DNA of 64,000 bases, taken from Prostheceraeus crozeri (taxonomy: Eukaryota; Platyhelminthes; Polycladida; Euryleptidae). The DNA is taken from NCBI GenBank assembly GCA_907163375.1, contig CAJQUW010005236.1, positions 186,001 through 250,000 of the forward strand, given 5' to 3'. Shown piece by piece: positions 50,505 through 62,990 of the stretch. The position numbers and the translations under genes are program-made. Within the stretch, counting starts at the first letter, position 1, and every line of letters starts with the position of its first letter. The notes beneath the pieces were generated by a model that saw only the letters and a list, made by a program, of their open reading frames with translations, searched no databases and was not told the DNA's origin.

Positions 50505-50932
50505 TAATCGTCATCATTCAAATTCTGTAGAAGTTGGATCTTGTATGGGTGGAATTTTTCTAGCTTGAGCATTTTATGAACCGTGCTTTTCGGAATACCG
50601 AGCTCACTGGCTGTTCTTCGCAATGATTTTCTAGGACTCGTCACGACCTTCGCCAGTATCACAGCTTTTGTGTCGTTGTCAATACGGGGTCTTCCAGGCC
50701 GCTCTCTGTTCAGCACGCTTCCCGTCTCCTTGAATTTTCGGACTATCTTTGCAACAGTTGAGTGTGCTATGTTTAAGTGAGGGTACTTAGTATTCATCTT
50801 GGCTGCAACTTCACGATGTGAAGCTCTCATGTGACCTGTCATCAAAACAATTTCCACTCGCACATCCTTTGTTAACGACATCGTAATAATGAACAATCGA
50901 GCTACTGCTCTAAAGCGAGTGATTGAAAACAT
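50505..50932 (-). pseudogene. Mariner C transposase, N-terminal part
   Basis: From MSLTKDVRVEIVLMTGHMRA with a helix-turn-helix (AHSTVAKIVRKFKETGSVL, then RPGRPRIDNDTKAVILAK) and a second one (TASELGIPKSTVHKMLK) to HPYKIQLLQNLNDDDY, where the insertion starts. Known: paired-type HTH binding to element ends. It continues at 48818. Confidence 0.9.
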
Positions 50933-51170
50933 AACGTGACGACTGCGTTGACAAATTAGGGAAAACTTCGCCTAATTGTTTTCAGTGCTATTGTCTGCAT
51001 TTTAGCGTCCCAGTGTGTGAGTGACTGATTAAGTCAGCTTCGAAGCTTAGTCCAAACCATTCAAACCGAGATGAGATTAAAAAAGTGCAAGTTAGACCGC
51101 AATGTTCCTTCATTCCCTATGGTTCCCGACTTTGTGGACACCCGGTATTTATATATTTGCTAATATCTTG

Positions 51171-51454
51171 CAGAGATGTGATTGACCAAGCGAAAAAAAA
51201 TCAGGAAACACATTTTTGAAGGGGCTCAGTGTTAACAGTCATTACTATATTAACAATAGAACCATTACTTTGGGACATTCAAATATTGCCTGGCTTTGTT
51301 CGATTATAAGAAAGAAATGAATTGACACAATAATGAAAACAAAAGCAACCCGCTAAGTAATGCATAGAGACCATATAGTCTACGTGTATGTTCAGGCGAT
51401 GATGAAAACCTAGCATTGAGTCAATCTAAAAGATCAGGAAAAATCACATCCCTG
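51171..51454. mobile_element. Possible small hAT-like MITE
   Basis: CAGAGATGTGATTGACC on the left and CAGGGATGTGATTTTTCC on the minus strand at the right, 284 bp. Related ends to the element at 48825. Flanks (ATCTTG, AATCTTGG) are only roughly alike. Confidence 0.45.
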
Positions 51455-51611
51455 AATCTTGGTGTTAGTTCTTAACTGTGTCTACAAGACCTTGTGAAAT
51501 CAATTTGAATGGCGAGGGAAAACTCGCATTCATATACTATTCCCAAGATATAGCATTTTCAAAACAATCGGAAGAAAAATACCATCACTATTGCCTACTT
51601 TTATCAGTAGC

Positions 51612-51929
51612 ATTCTCGTAATAGCCGTTCGCTGTCAAACTCCTTTGTCAGTTCTTTAAAACTCAATATTCCGATGGCGTTGATTTATACAATCAATGTG
51701 CAAAATATTTTCAGACATCATGCTCAGCTTTACACCAGCTTGACCATTCAACAAGGATGCACAGGGACACAGGTGACCCGATATTTTGCTAATGAGGATA
51801 GGATGTCTCGAATTTTTTGCTTTACATTTTCTGATCATTGATTTACAGGATTTACTTTTCAACCTGGTGTTCATCTGTAAATCTGATCAGCGACAACAAT
51901 TATATGTGGCATACCGGTAGATCAGCTCT
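51612..51929. repeat. Inverted repeat pair, left member (about 318 bp)
   Basis: From CTCGTAATAGCCGTTCGCTG to CATACCGGTAGATCAG. The reverse complement is at 57137-57446 with only a handful of differences. The minus strand has a 72-codon open frame (MNTRLKSKSCKSMIRKCKAK...) with one residue changed between copies. Family unknown. Confidence 0.85.
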
Positions 51930-52574
51930 ACATTGATTGATGTACATGTCTCAATTATGTTGCATGATTTCTAACTATAGCTGATGTAAATTCCAATTTC
52001 AACTAAAACTGTGTTATATCAACTGAGCCACGGCCGCTAATTCGGTTGACAGGATGTCCATGTCCATGTCATAATAAAAGAAAATGTTCCGATGGAGGGA
52101 GATGTCTTCATATTTCTTTTTAATGTTGTAATAGAAATAGAGATGTCAAAATGTACCCGAGATTGCTCGTCTTTCGTCCGTGTTGGTGTGTTTCTTAACA
52201 TGTTCACATGAAATTTCGCTTTGGATACGTAATATACCGTATTATCGCGCTTTTAGGTACATGTGCTTATAAGCGAAAAAAGCTTGTTTTCACTGTGATG
52301 CAGATGTGCATTTTGTTCGCTTATAAGCACATGTGCTAATATCCGGATATAGGCACACCCTAGTCAATGTGATTTTTCGTCTCTCTTTGTAGCCCACATG
52401 ATTAAGAGAACTTCAGGTGCATCAATATAATGAACATTAGCTAATTATTATGCGCGAATCATGTATTTTCACTTCACATGTTGAACTCTGATTCCTGTTC
52501 CATCAGCTTACAAATGAGGTTGAAAATCTCCGTCAATGCTAATGCACAGCTGTTCTTATTGAGTTGCATAAACT

Positions 52575-52720
52575 GACCTCCTTTGGCAGCATAACTTTCA
52601 CAGGTCAAGGCGCTACTGCTACAAGGGATGGGCTCCGCTCAATCGACCTCTTCCGACCTCCTTTGACAACATAATTTACACAACTCAAGGCGCTACTGCT
52701 ACAAGGGATGGGCTCCGCTC
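52575..52720. repeat. 80-bp tandem repeat in the pogo 5' region
   Basis: GACCTCCTTTGGCAGCATAA... at 52575-52654 is repeated at 52655-52720, sharing AAGGCGCTACTGCTACAAGG and GATGGGCTCCGCTC. Confidence 0.9.
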
Positions 52721-52868
52721 CTTAGATACCAATAACTTTCTTCTTCGCTAATTAAAAGCAGCGTCATGCTAGCAACTATTTGGAGTGGTAGTGACTCTAT
52801 GCCAATGGCAATTCTCCTATCAATAAAGTTGCTTGCGATCATATTTCAGTCTGAAAGCTTGGTGCGAG

Positions 52869-54883
52869 ATGAGTAGACGCAGGTCATACACGATTTCATT
52901 TAAAAACGAAGTACTGGCCACTTTGGAGAACAATGGTGGGAATGTCTCAGCCACAGCAAAAGTACATAATGTCAACCGAAGACAAGTACAAGATTGGAGG
53001 GACAAGGCAAGGTGAACTCAAGGCATGCAGCAGTCATTGTCATCATGATTTTTTCAATCGTAAACGAAGGCGGCTGCCTTACAGATTGAAAGCTGTTTAC
53101 CCTGAGCTTCAATCAGAAATGGTTGAATACATCAAACATCTTCGAAACCAAGGGATGGCTGTTCATGGCAATGCAATCCGTTCTGAAGCGAACAGACGAT
53201 TCCCAGTGACCTATCCGACAAAGGACCCATCCAAATTTCGAGCATCATATGGCTGGTTGAAGCGGTTTATGAGACACCTTATGAGACTCTACACAATCTT
53301 GTAGAGCAACGTGTTACATCTGTCGGACAAAAGATCCCCGAAAATGCCCAAGAATTAGCACGCAATTGGTTGAAGGACATAAAAGAAATTCGTGAGAAGT
53401 GTCATATTGTGGGTAACATGGATGAAACCCCGATGTAGTTTGATTTACCAAGCAACACTTCCATCGATTTCAAAGGAGTCAAGACAATTTGGGGGGCGAA
53501 GTCGCACCACCGGCAAAAGAAAAGGGAAGAAAAGGAAGAAAAAAGAGAAAGAAGGGAAAAAAAAAGGAAAAAAAAAAAAAGAGGTGGAGAAAAAAAAAAA
53601 GAGGGGAAAGAAGAGGGAACAAAGAAAAAGACAAAAAGAAGGGGAAAGAAGAAAAAAGAAGAGGGGGAAAAGAAAAAAATAAAAGGGAGGGATAAAAAAG
53701 GAAAGATGAGGTAGAAAAGAAAGAGAAAAAAAAGGAAGAAGAAAGGGGAAGAAGAAGAAGAGAAAAAGAAAAGGAAAGAAAGAGAGAAAAGAGAGAGAAA
53801 AGAAAAAGGGGGGAGAAGCAAAAAAAAAAAAAAAACTCGGAAAAGAAAAAGGAAAAAAAAGAGAGGGAAAGGGAGAAAAAAAAAAAAGAAAGAGAGAAAA
53901 ACTGGGGGTTAGAAAAAAAAGGAGAAAAGAACTAGGTTGGAAAAAAAATAAAGCGGAAGAAGAAAAAGAGAAAGGAAAAAGGAGAAAAAAGAAGGGAGGG
54001 AAATGTAAAAGAAGGAAATGAAAAGGAAGCGAAAAGAAAAAAGGGGAAAGATAGAAAAAGGAAAGGAATAAAGATAAAAAAAGAGAAGGGAAAAAAAGAG
54101 GAGATAAAGAGAAAAAGCTGCAGTACACGGTTGTGTTGACTGTGCTATCTACTGGACACAAATTGCCACCGATGATTATATTCCGAGGACTGAAAAAGCC
54201 TCCCAGTCAGAGAACGTGGAAATTTTGGTGATGTTGTTTGTCTCAGCATCAAAAGGTGGCAGCAAAATATGACAAACGAGTTCATGAAAAGTCAGTATCT
54301 TCACAAAGTGTGGAAAGCACGCCCAGGATCGATCTTCAAGCCATTATGTGTGCTTACACTGGACACAGCGCGATGTCATACGCACGAAGATGTGAAAGCA
54401 GCATTCGAAAAGGAGAAAATGCGTTTGGCTTATATTCCAGGAGGAATGACGCCTTTGTTGCAACCATTGGATAGTCATTTGAATAAACCATTCAAGGATG
54501 CCATGCGAAGAAGGTGGGAAGAATGGCTCTTGAACGGTGACCGAAAATATACACGAACCGGCAAGCGCAAAGGTGCGAGTTACGAGATGGTAGCACAATG
54601 GGTTTCAGAGGCATGGCGTGGAATGGAAATGTCCCGCGACATCATAAAGCGCTCATTCATTGAAACAGGTATCCAGGATTGTGATGGCGATGAAGTTCTT
54701 CACTCAAAGTTGCAATCTCTTCTTGCTGGAACAGACCCCAGTGAAGTGGACGATGACGTGGAGGACAGTGAAGCATCTGACTTGGAGAACTATACAGGTG
54801 AATCCGACAGCGACAATGAAAAGAGTGGAGAAGAAAGAGATGACAATGATAGTGATATTGACTGTGAAATCATTGACAAATAG
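52869..54883 (+). pseudogene. pogo/Tigger-like transposase, broken
   Basis: Start ATG 52869: MSRRRSYTISFKNEVLATLE, a CENP-B/pogo-type N-terminal HTH (SATAKVHNVNRRQVQDW). A frame change near 53010; then YPELQSEMVEYIKHLRNQGM and ASYGWLKRFM (second HTH). Next IREKCHIVGNMDETPM (first catalytic Asp, 53420) with a stop, a 600-bp purine run, YTVVLTVLSTGHKLPPMIIF, LCVLTLDTARCHTHEDV (second Asp, 54360) and MTPLLQPLDSHLNKPF (third, 54460). It ends in an acidic tail (DDDVEDSEASD...). Stop at 54881-54883. DDE_1 superfamily. At least three breaks plus the run. Confidence 0.9.
53515..54112 (+). repeat. Polypurine tract of about 600 bp
   Basis: Nearly pure A and G on the plus strand, with about 25 scattered pyrimidines; irregular GGGAAGAAAA-type units, not one fixed period. 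It lies in the transposase gene where GKEK (GGCAAAGAAAAG-like) would be expected before LQYTVVL, so it may have grown from that purine-rich codon run. The long Phe/Ser/Leu-rich frame on the minus strand is a by-product. Confidence 0.9.
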
Positions 54884-55359
54884 GTTTGCTAAGTAAAGTT
54901 CTGTTTTCATCAGCATTTTCGAAACGTTCCGTTAGATTAGATTGCCATCTTGTTTGTGTGACACAATAGACAACTGCTTCACCCTCTTATATTTCGCTTT
55001 ATGTTACAATTGTTGCGGTGACATACCATAAGCAACAATGTTGGGCTACTTGATCAAAGAACACGTTCAAAATTGGCTTATAAATTATTACGCAACTAAT
55101 GGACTATTTCTTGTAAATTATTACATTAAAGGAAATGAAACGCTAAGATAAACATGAATCAATAGCGCTACTTTTAGGTCATACATTACCCTAGTGGCTG
55201 TATGTACTCGAGTCATTGCGATGAATGTTGTAATTAGTAAAAAAACAGCAATTTCCCACTGATGCATTTTTTCCCGCTTATAAGCACATGTGCTTATATC
55301 CGGATATAAGCACACCTCCGCTTATAAGCACATGTGCTTAAAAGCGCGATAATACGGTA

Positions 55360-57136
55360 ATAGTATATAACCTGCGTGGTGAAGCATAATATATATAAAA
55401 ATAATGTCTTTATTGTTTCACAATCATAGTAATCGGTGAACACATTACAAATGGTGAGAATCACATGACAGCACACTGAATAATGCAAGAAGCACTATAA
55501 AAGTCATTGACAATTCAGTGCCTCTGGCATGATTATTATATGATACTTATATTCCAACCTTCTACTAACCCTAGTCGTTTAGATGACTGATTAAGACTGC
55601 CTTTAATTAGACTGAAGATGATTACTGGATGGTAATCGAAAACTTTTGTACATCTTGACATAAAATAATAATTGACATCTTAAAATCGAACCAACTGAAA
55701 AAAAATATCAAATGCAACAAACATTCTGGTGCGTTAAAACATACAGGAAACGCAACCAAAAGCAAGGAGCGTGGAAAAACAGCGCATGATTACGTCGGTT
55801 TTCGTTTTCCACAAATTACATGATTTGAAATCAATTTACATACAACATAGACATCATGTAGGGCATCATGTTGTTTGTAGTAGGACACCATTGAATTTCT
55901 TTACTTCTTCGATTTTGTCTTCGTATATATTTTGTCTTTGCAAGGTTCGCAGAATATGTAAAGCAGTAAAATGATTAAGTTATTCTATTCTATTCCATCA
56001 TTCGCATCATTTCACGAGGCCGAATCATACATTGCATTATGTTCTCCAAGTCACCTAGGAAAAACCTAGATCACCTAGGAAGGAAGTTCACCTAAAAACC
56101 TGAAAGCAAAATCATCTGTGTATTATAATAAAATTCGAAATCAGACAAAATAAAAATAATGATCCGAATGTTTATGAATGCAAAAAATATAGTTAAACCA
56201 TTACACTTACTATATACAACCTCACAAATGACAGCAAAACATTGAATAAATCATAATATGGTAACAAAGAAAGCAGCCTTCTTCAGATGCTCAGATGCAC
56301 TTAAAAGAAGGCATATGGATCATGTATCGTAAAAATGAGGCATCTTTTCCATCTTCCCATCTTTTGATTAGCCCTTAGTTAAAGAAGCTTCTTGCTGTCT
56401 GTCAATTTTGATGTTCTCTTTGATAAGAGATGAAAGGTACAATGTGTTGCTCAAGCAATGAAGAACACATGGAAATAAAAAAATCCGAGAGATATGGAAT
56501 TGTGACAGATCACCTAGAATTACAGATGTAAGCTTGATTGGATTTGAACGTGGCATAAAATTGTAGGTAGTCTGTAGTTGCACGCCTACAGCACTTGAAA
56601 GTTTCCTTGTCGAATTTGGGAAAGCCTCGCACTTTCGGTGTCAGCATAGAAAATAGCACGTCTTAACTGATGAAAAATTCTTTCAACATTGGCTTTGCTG
56701 GGAGGTATTGCGAGCACCCCAATCACGTACGCTGCGAGCGTCAGTCAGATGAATCCCATAGATATGATGATAGGATCCTTCAATTTAGACATGATTGTTA
56801 GACTTATACTTCTTTTGGAAGAGGACTACTTTGGCATTCGAGGAATGCTCCGTTCAATCAACTATTAATAACGATAGCACTAAATGCCTAAAATTTCAAA
56901 TTTTCAAAAAAGAAATACTAAGCTGGAAGATTGTTGAAAGAAAAGCAAATTTGAAAAGAAAATGTAGTATCCAAATCGTCTGTCCGACTGAGAGCAGTGA
57001 TTTGAAGATTGTTTGGGAGACCGAATTGCCACGATTGCAGCAGGACTCCTTCAAAAATAGCATGTGTCTTCCAAAAGACATCACGTGGTCACTCAAGGTA
57101 CACTGCGAGTACTTTGAGATTTGTATTGAACTGATC
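55360..57136. other. No gene seen
   Basis: AT-rich, 1.8 kb. A short ATTCT repeat at about 55978-55991 resembles the 3' end of a CR1-type LINE, but I recognise no coding part before it. Confidence 0.45.
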
Positions 57137-57446
57137 TACCGGTATGTCACACATTTAATTAATTGTTGTCGCTGATCAGATTTACAGATGAACACCAGGT
57201 TGAAAAGTAAATCCTGTAAATCAATGATCAGAAAATGTAAAGCAAAAAATTCGAGACATCCTATCCTCATTAGCAAAATATCGGGTCACCTGTGTCCCTG
57301 TGAATCCTTGTTGAATGGTCAAGCTGGTGTAAAGCTGAGCATGATGTCTGAAAATATTTTGCACATTGATTGTATAAATCAACGCCATCGGAATATTGAG
57401 TTTTAAAGAACTGACAAAAGAGTTTGACAGCGAACGGCTATTACGA
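57137..57446. repeat. Inverted repeat pair, right member
   Basis: Reverse complement of 51612-51929 from CTGATCTACCGGTATG to GCTATTACGAG. A few bases differ, for example TGTGAATCC for TGTGCATCC. The pair brackets the pogo element with 5.2 kb between. Confidence 0.85.
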
Positions 57447-60400
57447 GAAAACACGCACGTCTAACAGTTCTAAGATATTGCAACCAGGATGTTCGCATAT
57501 ATTTGAATGAAAATTTATCAAAATTCAGGGGTCACATTTGAACGAATATTTCCAGGCTTTCTGCAAGGACATTTCAAGGAATCTGCGTCATGAAATTAAT
57601 ATTTTTGACAAAAAACGATGGTTGTTTCAATTTTTTAAGGTGAAGGTGATTCCAAACACATCAAACTGACATGGCATGCGAAGTGTATGCAAGGAATAGT
57701 AGACAATGCTTGTATCAGGCTACATTATTTCTTGAAAAGATGAACATATAATCTATCGCAACAAACAAAGCCAGCGGAATGGGGAGTCCAAAGTAGAGTA
57801 TAACAATCAATTAGGGAAAACATATGACGTGAAAATGGAATGTAACAACAGAATGTTTCTGAAGTCTATCCGGTAATGAAATAGAACATGGTGAACATCA
57901 GAGCGACACACTCGTTGAAACATATCGACTTTCACTAAGTAATGTGAATACAGATTATGGCTTAGCTATCTACATATGTAGTAAATGATCACAGGGTGCA
58001 CAATTTCTTCACTGAACCAAATGGTTCCGTATGTCAATAATTCATGATATTAGTTATCACGTTGGGTTGAATGCACCCGTGCCACTGGAGCACAGTGGCT
58101 GAAAAACGGCAATCGAAATGCTAGATATGCTTCGAGTGCATACATTGCAAACAACTCAAGCAGTACACACAAAGGCTTATACAGATCAGCTGAGCAGAAA
58201 TGCATGAACTCTGCATGTTTCACTAAACCGAAAAAACATTTCAAAATTGACATCATTCAAATCTGTACATTTCCTAACTTCAATGTCGGTTCTGTTCTGT
58301 TCTTCCTTTCTGTTGCCCAAGTAAATTTATAACATTTATTGTGTGAAAACGAGTGCATTTGTTGCTGCTTCTTCAGTTGCCACTATAAAGGAAGTCCCAG
58401 ACTGAACCCATCTGCGCAACATCTCATTTTCGTTTACTGTTCATGGCTCGCATTTCAATCAAACCTGGTTTCTTCAACATTTGTTGCTACATTTCTATTG
58501 ATCAATGATCGCATTTGAAGGAAGTGCGTGCGAATGACTACATGATAGTCAAAACTGTGGGAATAGATCCTCATTGAAAATAATTGTATTTTAAGCATTC
58601 TGAAAAAAAACTAAAATGGACTTAAAAAAAGAATCTCTGGAAAGAGACTACAAATTTTCGGAATCTGATGCTCGATGATGTTCAGGAGTTTTTAGTTGAT
58701 GAGCTAGTAGATTTAGGAATCGGGCTCTACTAGGAAATGGTTTCGTTGGGGGAATCTGCTAACTTCACACGCTTATTAAACGTTGACCTTGAACTCAGGT
58801 ATAATCAATTTTGAAAATTTGATGAATTTGAAATAATGAGTCAAAGATAGCAAATCAACTCAGGAGGCGCAAGAATGCTTCTCCCAAGGCAGCATAGCAA
58901 GATGACTCCACATTGGCCAGTTCATCAATCATGACGCGACATGAAGCGATCTGAGAAAAGTGTAATTCACTATCATTGTTTAAGAGGGCCTAGTGAGTAG
59001 GGTGCAACTACAGTGCAAAATGACTAAAGCGCATGGAGTGCAGATTTCTATGGTATAGCTACAGCTCATTTTTCAGGAAAGCGTTTTTTTACTTTTGCCC
59101 GGATTGTATTCTTGATCATTAATTAGAAACACTCTGTAGCTTTATTTAAAAATCGTTTTTGTCAGCTGTAAAGGATAAACAAATATTGCAATAGGCAGTG
59201 CTGATGATTGACCGTAATTGAAAACTTGGTTATTTATTTGTACCAAATACTGTCATGATAATTAATGAGCTTCACTGCATATAGATAGAATGATATTTCT
59301 TATGAGTGGGACCGATGTTTGACCATGACTTATCTGAAGAAGTCCTGATGCAAATTGGGCCTTTCTGGAGATAATTCAATGGAAGAATATGTTGAAAGTT
59401 TTAGAATTCAGAAGTGAAAAAGTGTGATGCCATGTTGAAGGCTGTGAATCTAAGCTCTCTGTTGTTCTTCGGATCAATGAAGTTTGATTGGCCTTCAATT
59501 ATTCAATTAAATATTTAGTGATTCAGACCTATAATGATTTTCTATTTAAGAAAACTGAAAACGCATATTCGTAAACTTTCTAGATAATAATCTTCGAACC
59601 AACTCAAGTAAATAAGACCCACCAATGATGTCATATGTTCTCAATCCCCCTGTCTTGTCCTGCGTCTTTAGTTGTTATGAATGTTGATTGAGTATGATTG
59701 GCACTAAGAGGTAGCAACTAATAAGGGAACAGATATTATTTTTGGAAATTAGTAATGCCTTGGAAATTGTCAAGAAACTGAATTTTGTATCAAAGTTGAT
59801 CGATGAATCTATGTGGTTTTATTTGTTTACTCCTTCTGATTGAGAACACTGCACTGATTCAGATCTACTACTTATAATTCTAATATTCTCAAAAATAAAA
59901 CTCCCAATAAGTACAATCTTCAATATATGGCATCCTGTACTTCCCCTACAAGCTTTGCAGAAATGCGTTCAAGCATTGGTGCAATAAGTCCTAGTGGAAG
60001 ATGTGAATCAATTTGCGTCCTCCTTCTGAACCTCCTTGATTGCAACTCTTCAATGCCTTGAGTGAGGGATGCTGGAAACTTCTTTGCAATTTAAGGTGGA
60101 TCGGCCAATTTTCAGACATTGCTGAGATTACTGTACCTGCAAAACTCACGCTTGTGCATGATTGTTTTAAGACCTGACGAAGAGTAATGCTCTTTGATGA
60201 TATGAAGACATTCCATGATTGCATTTTTATTGGGACAAAAGATTCCATCGCGAAAGTGCCACAAATCGAAAAGCAGTCGATTTCACTACACCAGGACATG
60301 CTACTCGAAATTGATGACCGTCAAATATTGATCTGGCCTTTTCCGCATGTGCTTCGCATGTGCATTTAACTCCCAGCTAGTCGACGAAGGACTTCATCAA

Positions 60401-62280
60401 CAGAGATTGTATGTATATCAAGAGTTCTGTGCAGTTATTAATGCAGCCAAATATTCTCCTACAAATTGTATTCACCATTGACCTAATTGCTTAATGTTTC
60501 CAAAAAACACAAGGTCAAAAATATATTTTATTGAAGAGTTTTCGGCTACGTCTTTTTAAATACAATGCAACAACCACTGCATATAACAGATCATTCAAAA
60601 AGTACTTTTTTAATGATCTATTCTAGGTAGCTGTTGTTGTATGCTGCTCATGCTTAACCACCAAGCACGGTCATAGTCATAGAAATTAAATTTCGACATG
60701 TGCCAGAATAATTGTCAATATTATTAAATTTGGGGCCCTCAATCCCACATTTTGCCTGCATCGTTTGTTCATAGCCGTTTTCTCGGTGATTTTTGTCAAT
60801 TCGTCTTTGACTTATTGCACATGTCGTCTGCCATTGATGGATATCTTCTGCTGCTTCAAAATCAGATGTTTCCATTGTCGACAAATTCTCCTCTCCCCTT
60901 CTGCAAAATTACATTTGGAGAAGAAGTCAGACCTTCCAATGAAACTTTGTTGTGGTGTTATATTCCTTTACAGTTATCTTTTTTAGATTTTCTTGTTCAT
61001 TGCTTCCAAAATGCTGCTCCTAGTCCGTTTTATTTAAAATGCTGCAGTTTCTAATAGAAAGCCTGATTTGACGAATTGAAAGCTGTCATGAATTATGTCA
61101 TTTACAATGTTTTATTTCTTTCATGTGTCTACTTCAAATTATGTCACAATGTAAAAAATGACGATTTTTGGAATTCTGATCCTTCAGAATTTCTAATGGA
61201 TGCATAAAATTCTTCATGGTAGCTGGTCAGCAAATCCCTATTTTCCGCTAATTGGGACATATCCGCGTTATGTTAATTTATCGTTCCAGAAATATTAAAA
61301 GTCTTTGCACTTCATGTTCCATATGATGTTCTTCTACTATATTTTGTCTTCATATTTTGCGATTGGATCGTCATTGATTGCAGTAAAAACCTTTTTCTGT
61401 CCATGTCTCCAATTAACAGCAATTTGAAGTCGAATGCAACATCAACCGTTTGAGTTAGTGATATCGCTTTTGATTCATGTCGCAGAACTGAGTCTAAAAA
61501 TGGTAGAAAATGTCGATAATGTCATAGATGGAAGCAGTGATGGCAATCGTATTGTTGACTACCTTTAATGCAACAAACTTTTTAATCCTTGCAGGCAAAA
61601 ACTGCCATGATGTGAAAAATATCACAATTCAATATTTCCCATTTCGCCCTTCTGGGTGGTCATAATGAATTTTCATAGAAATATGATTTCTGCATGGGAA
61701 TATGATTTCATAGAAGGTATAATCACATTGATTGGACATCTGCCATAAATTTAGAAGATGAACTATTCTGTAAATCCAAGCGGGCAAGAAAATCATAGAA
61801 ATCCGATGCCGCTTCCGGTTTTTTCATTTTTTTGCCCTTTGGAATGCCTAATTTCTATGCTGATATTGCAAATTATCAGATTAACCAGAAATATAGGGTA
61901 TAGAATTTAGAGTGCATGATATACCGCGATATTTCTGAGTTACTCATTTCTAGGACATCCTTTAATCGAACAGCTAATTGATTGTGATGAGGCAAAATTG
62001 ACCTGGTTAGATTAACTGATTTTGAATGTCGTGCATGTGAATGATAGAAACAACAACGATGTTTATGAATGTCATGATGCAGAATTCTATGCAGTAACAA
62101 TGAACCGGATATCAGAAAAATTGCGAAAGTCAAATCGTTTTTAGATATAAGGAAAAACATGTTTAACATGCATTCATCGGCAGAGATGCTGATCTTCACA
62201 CCCCATCCACTGATATTATGAATTTTCTAACATTGAGCGTATCATCAAATGCATGTTATACTATATTGTGGGAAAAAGTT
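57447..62280. other. Long stretch without a recognisable gene or element
   Basis: About 4.8 kb, AT-rich. Open frames reach about 100 codons without domains. I saw no inverted ends, no long duplications and no RNA gene. It may hold regulatory DNA or old decayed repeats. Confidence 0.45.
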
Positions 62281-62728
62281 TCTTAGAGTATTTTAGATTT
62301 GTTGGCCCTCGATAGCAAGACCACGAAAATATTCTCCACAAGTGACACGATCGATACCGCCCGTGCTTTGTGACAGCAACAAATCTCGATTGAAAGCTGA
62401 AATCCGACTTCCACAAAGCAGTCTGTCAGAATCCTCTCAAAATCGTGGCGATGCGTCTGAGTTAGCGGGAAAATGCCAACTTTGGTTAAAGTCGCGAAGG
62501 CAGCTTTTTTTCTGCCGCACGTGAACGCAGAGGTAGAGATGGTTTTTTCAAACCTATCAAACATATTGACTAAAAAAGGCGCTCGCTCATGCCTGAAACC
62601 TTGAGAGCCCTTACGATTTGTAAATCCGTTTTGAGAAGTAAGAAAATTGATAGCTCAAATATAAGAGTGGATAGAATACATGTACAATACATGATATGCT
62701 TTTTACTGAACATGGGCGCAAAACCAAT

Positions 62729-62990
62729 TAAAAGAAGGAAGAAAAAAGAAAACGTGAAGCTCTCCAAGAACAGCTCCGTATAGAATTAGATAAAGAAAAG
62801 CAGCGATGTGAAGAACTGAAGTCCGCCGAATTGAGACTTGAAAACACTCAAGAAAACCTGGAAAAGAAAGAAAAGGAACCTAAAATGCCTTGCACCAGGC
62901 CAAGCGTGCTGCGGAGGAGCTGGAACCCATACCTCAAAAGAACTCTAGAGCAGAGTCAGAGAGAGAGAGAGAGCAAATGCAAATGACACT
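62729..62990 (+). other. Coiled-coil coding fragment, unrecognised
   Basis: Open frame after a TAA: KEEKRKREALQEQLRIELDK, EKQRCEELKSAELRLENTQE, NLEKKEKE, to TGA near 62990. A second frame continues the same style (ALHQAKRAAEELE, 62893-62931), so it looks like a coiled coil with a frameshift. No ATG. It recalls ERM-type helices but is too short to call. It may be a pseudogene piece, or an exon, since no intron signals were found. Confidence 0.35.

Larger units (their letters stand above)
47977..51145 (-). mobile_element. Tc1/mariner-like element C, split by another element
   Basis: Ends CAGGGTGTCCACAAAGTCGG (left) and CCGGGTGTCCACAAAGTCGG (right, minus strand), flanked by TA (47975-47976, 51146-51147). 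3169 bp, of which 48825-50504 is an insertion. The transposase is on the minus strand in two parts. Without the insert it is about 1.49 kb, a normal size. Confidence 0.92.
52237..55357 (+). mobile_element. pogo/Tigger-like transposon
   Basis: 3121 bp, TA on both sides (52235-52236, 55358-55359). Inverted ends CCGTATTATCGCGCTTTTA(A/G). Subterminal palindromes CTTATAAG, ACATGT and TATCCGGATA near both ends (52255-52355; 55275-55340). It holds a pogo-family transposase gene with a long purine run. Without the run it is about 2.5 kb, normal for Tigger. Confidence 0.9.

Noticed and set aside
51656-51874. 72-residue protein conserved in two copies as a gene
   Set aside because: The DNA similarity extends equally beyond the frame, so identity of the frame is expected from a recent repeat; no domain seen.
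53402-54161. Long minus-strand open frames rich in Phe, Ser and Leu
   Set aside because: They are the complement of the polypurine tract (TTC, TCT, CTT codons) and contain no domain; a by-product of base composition.
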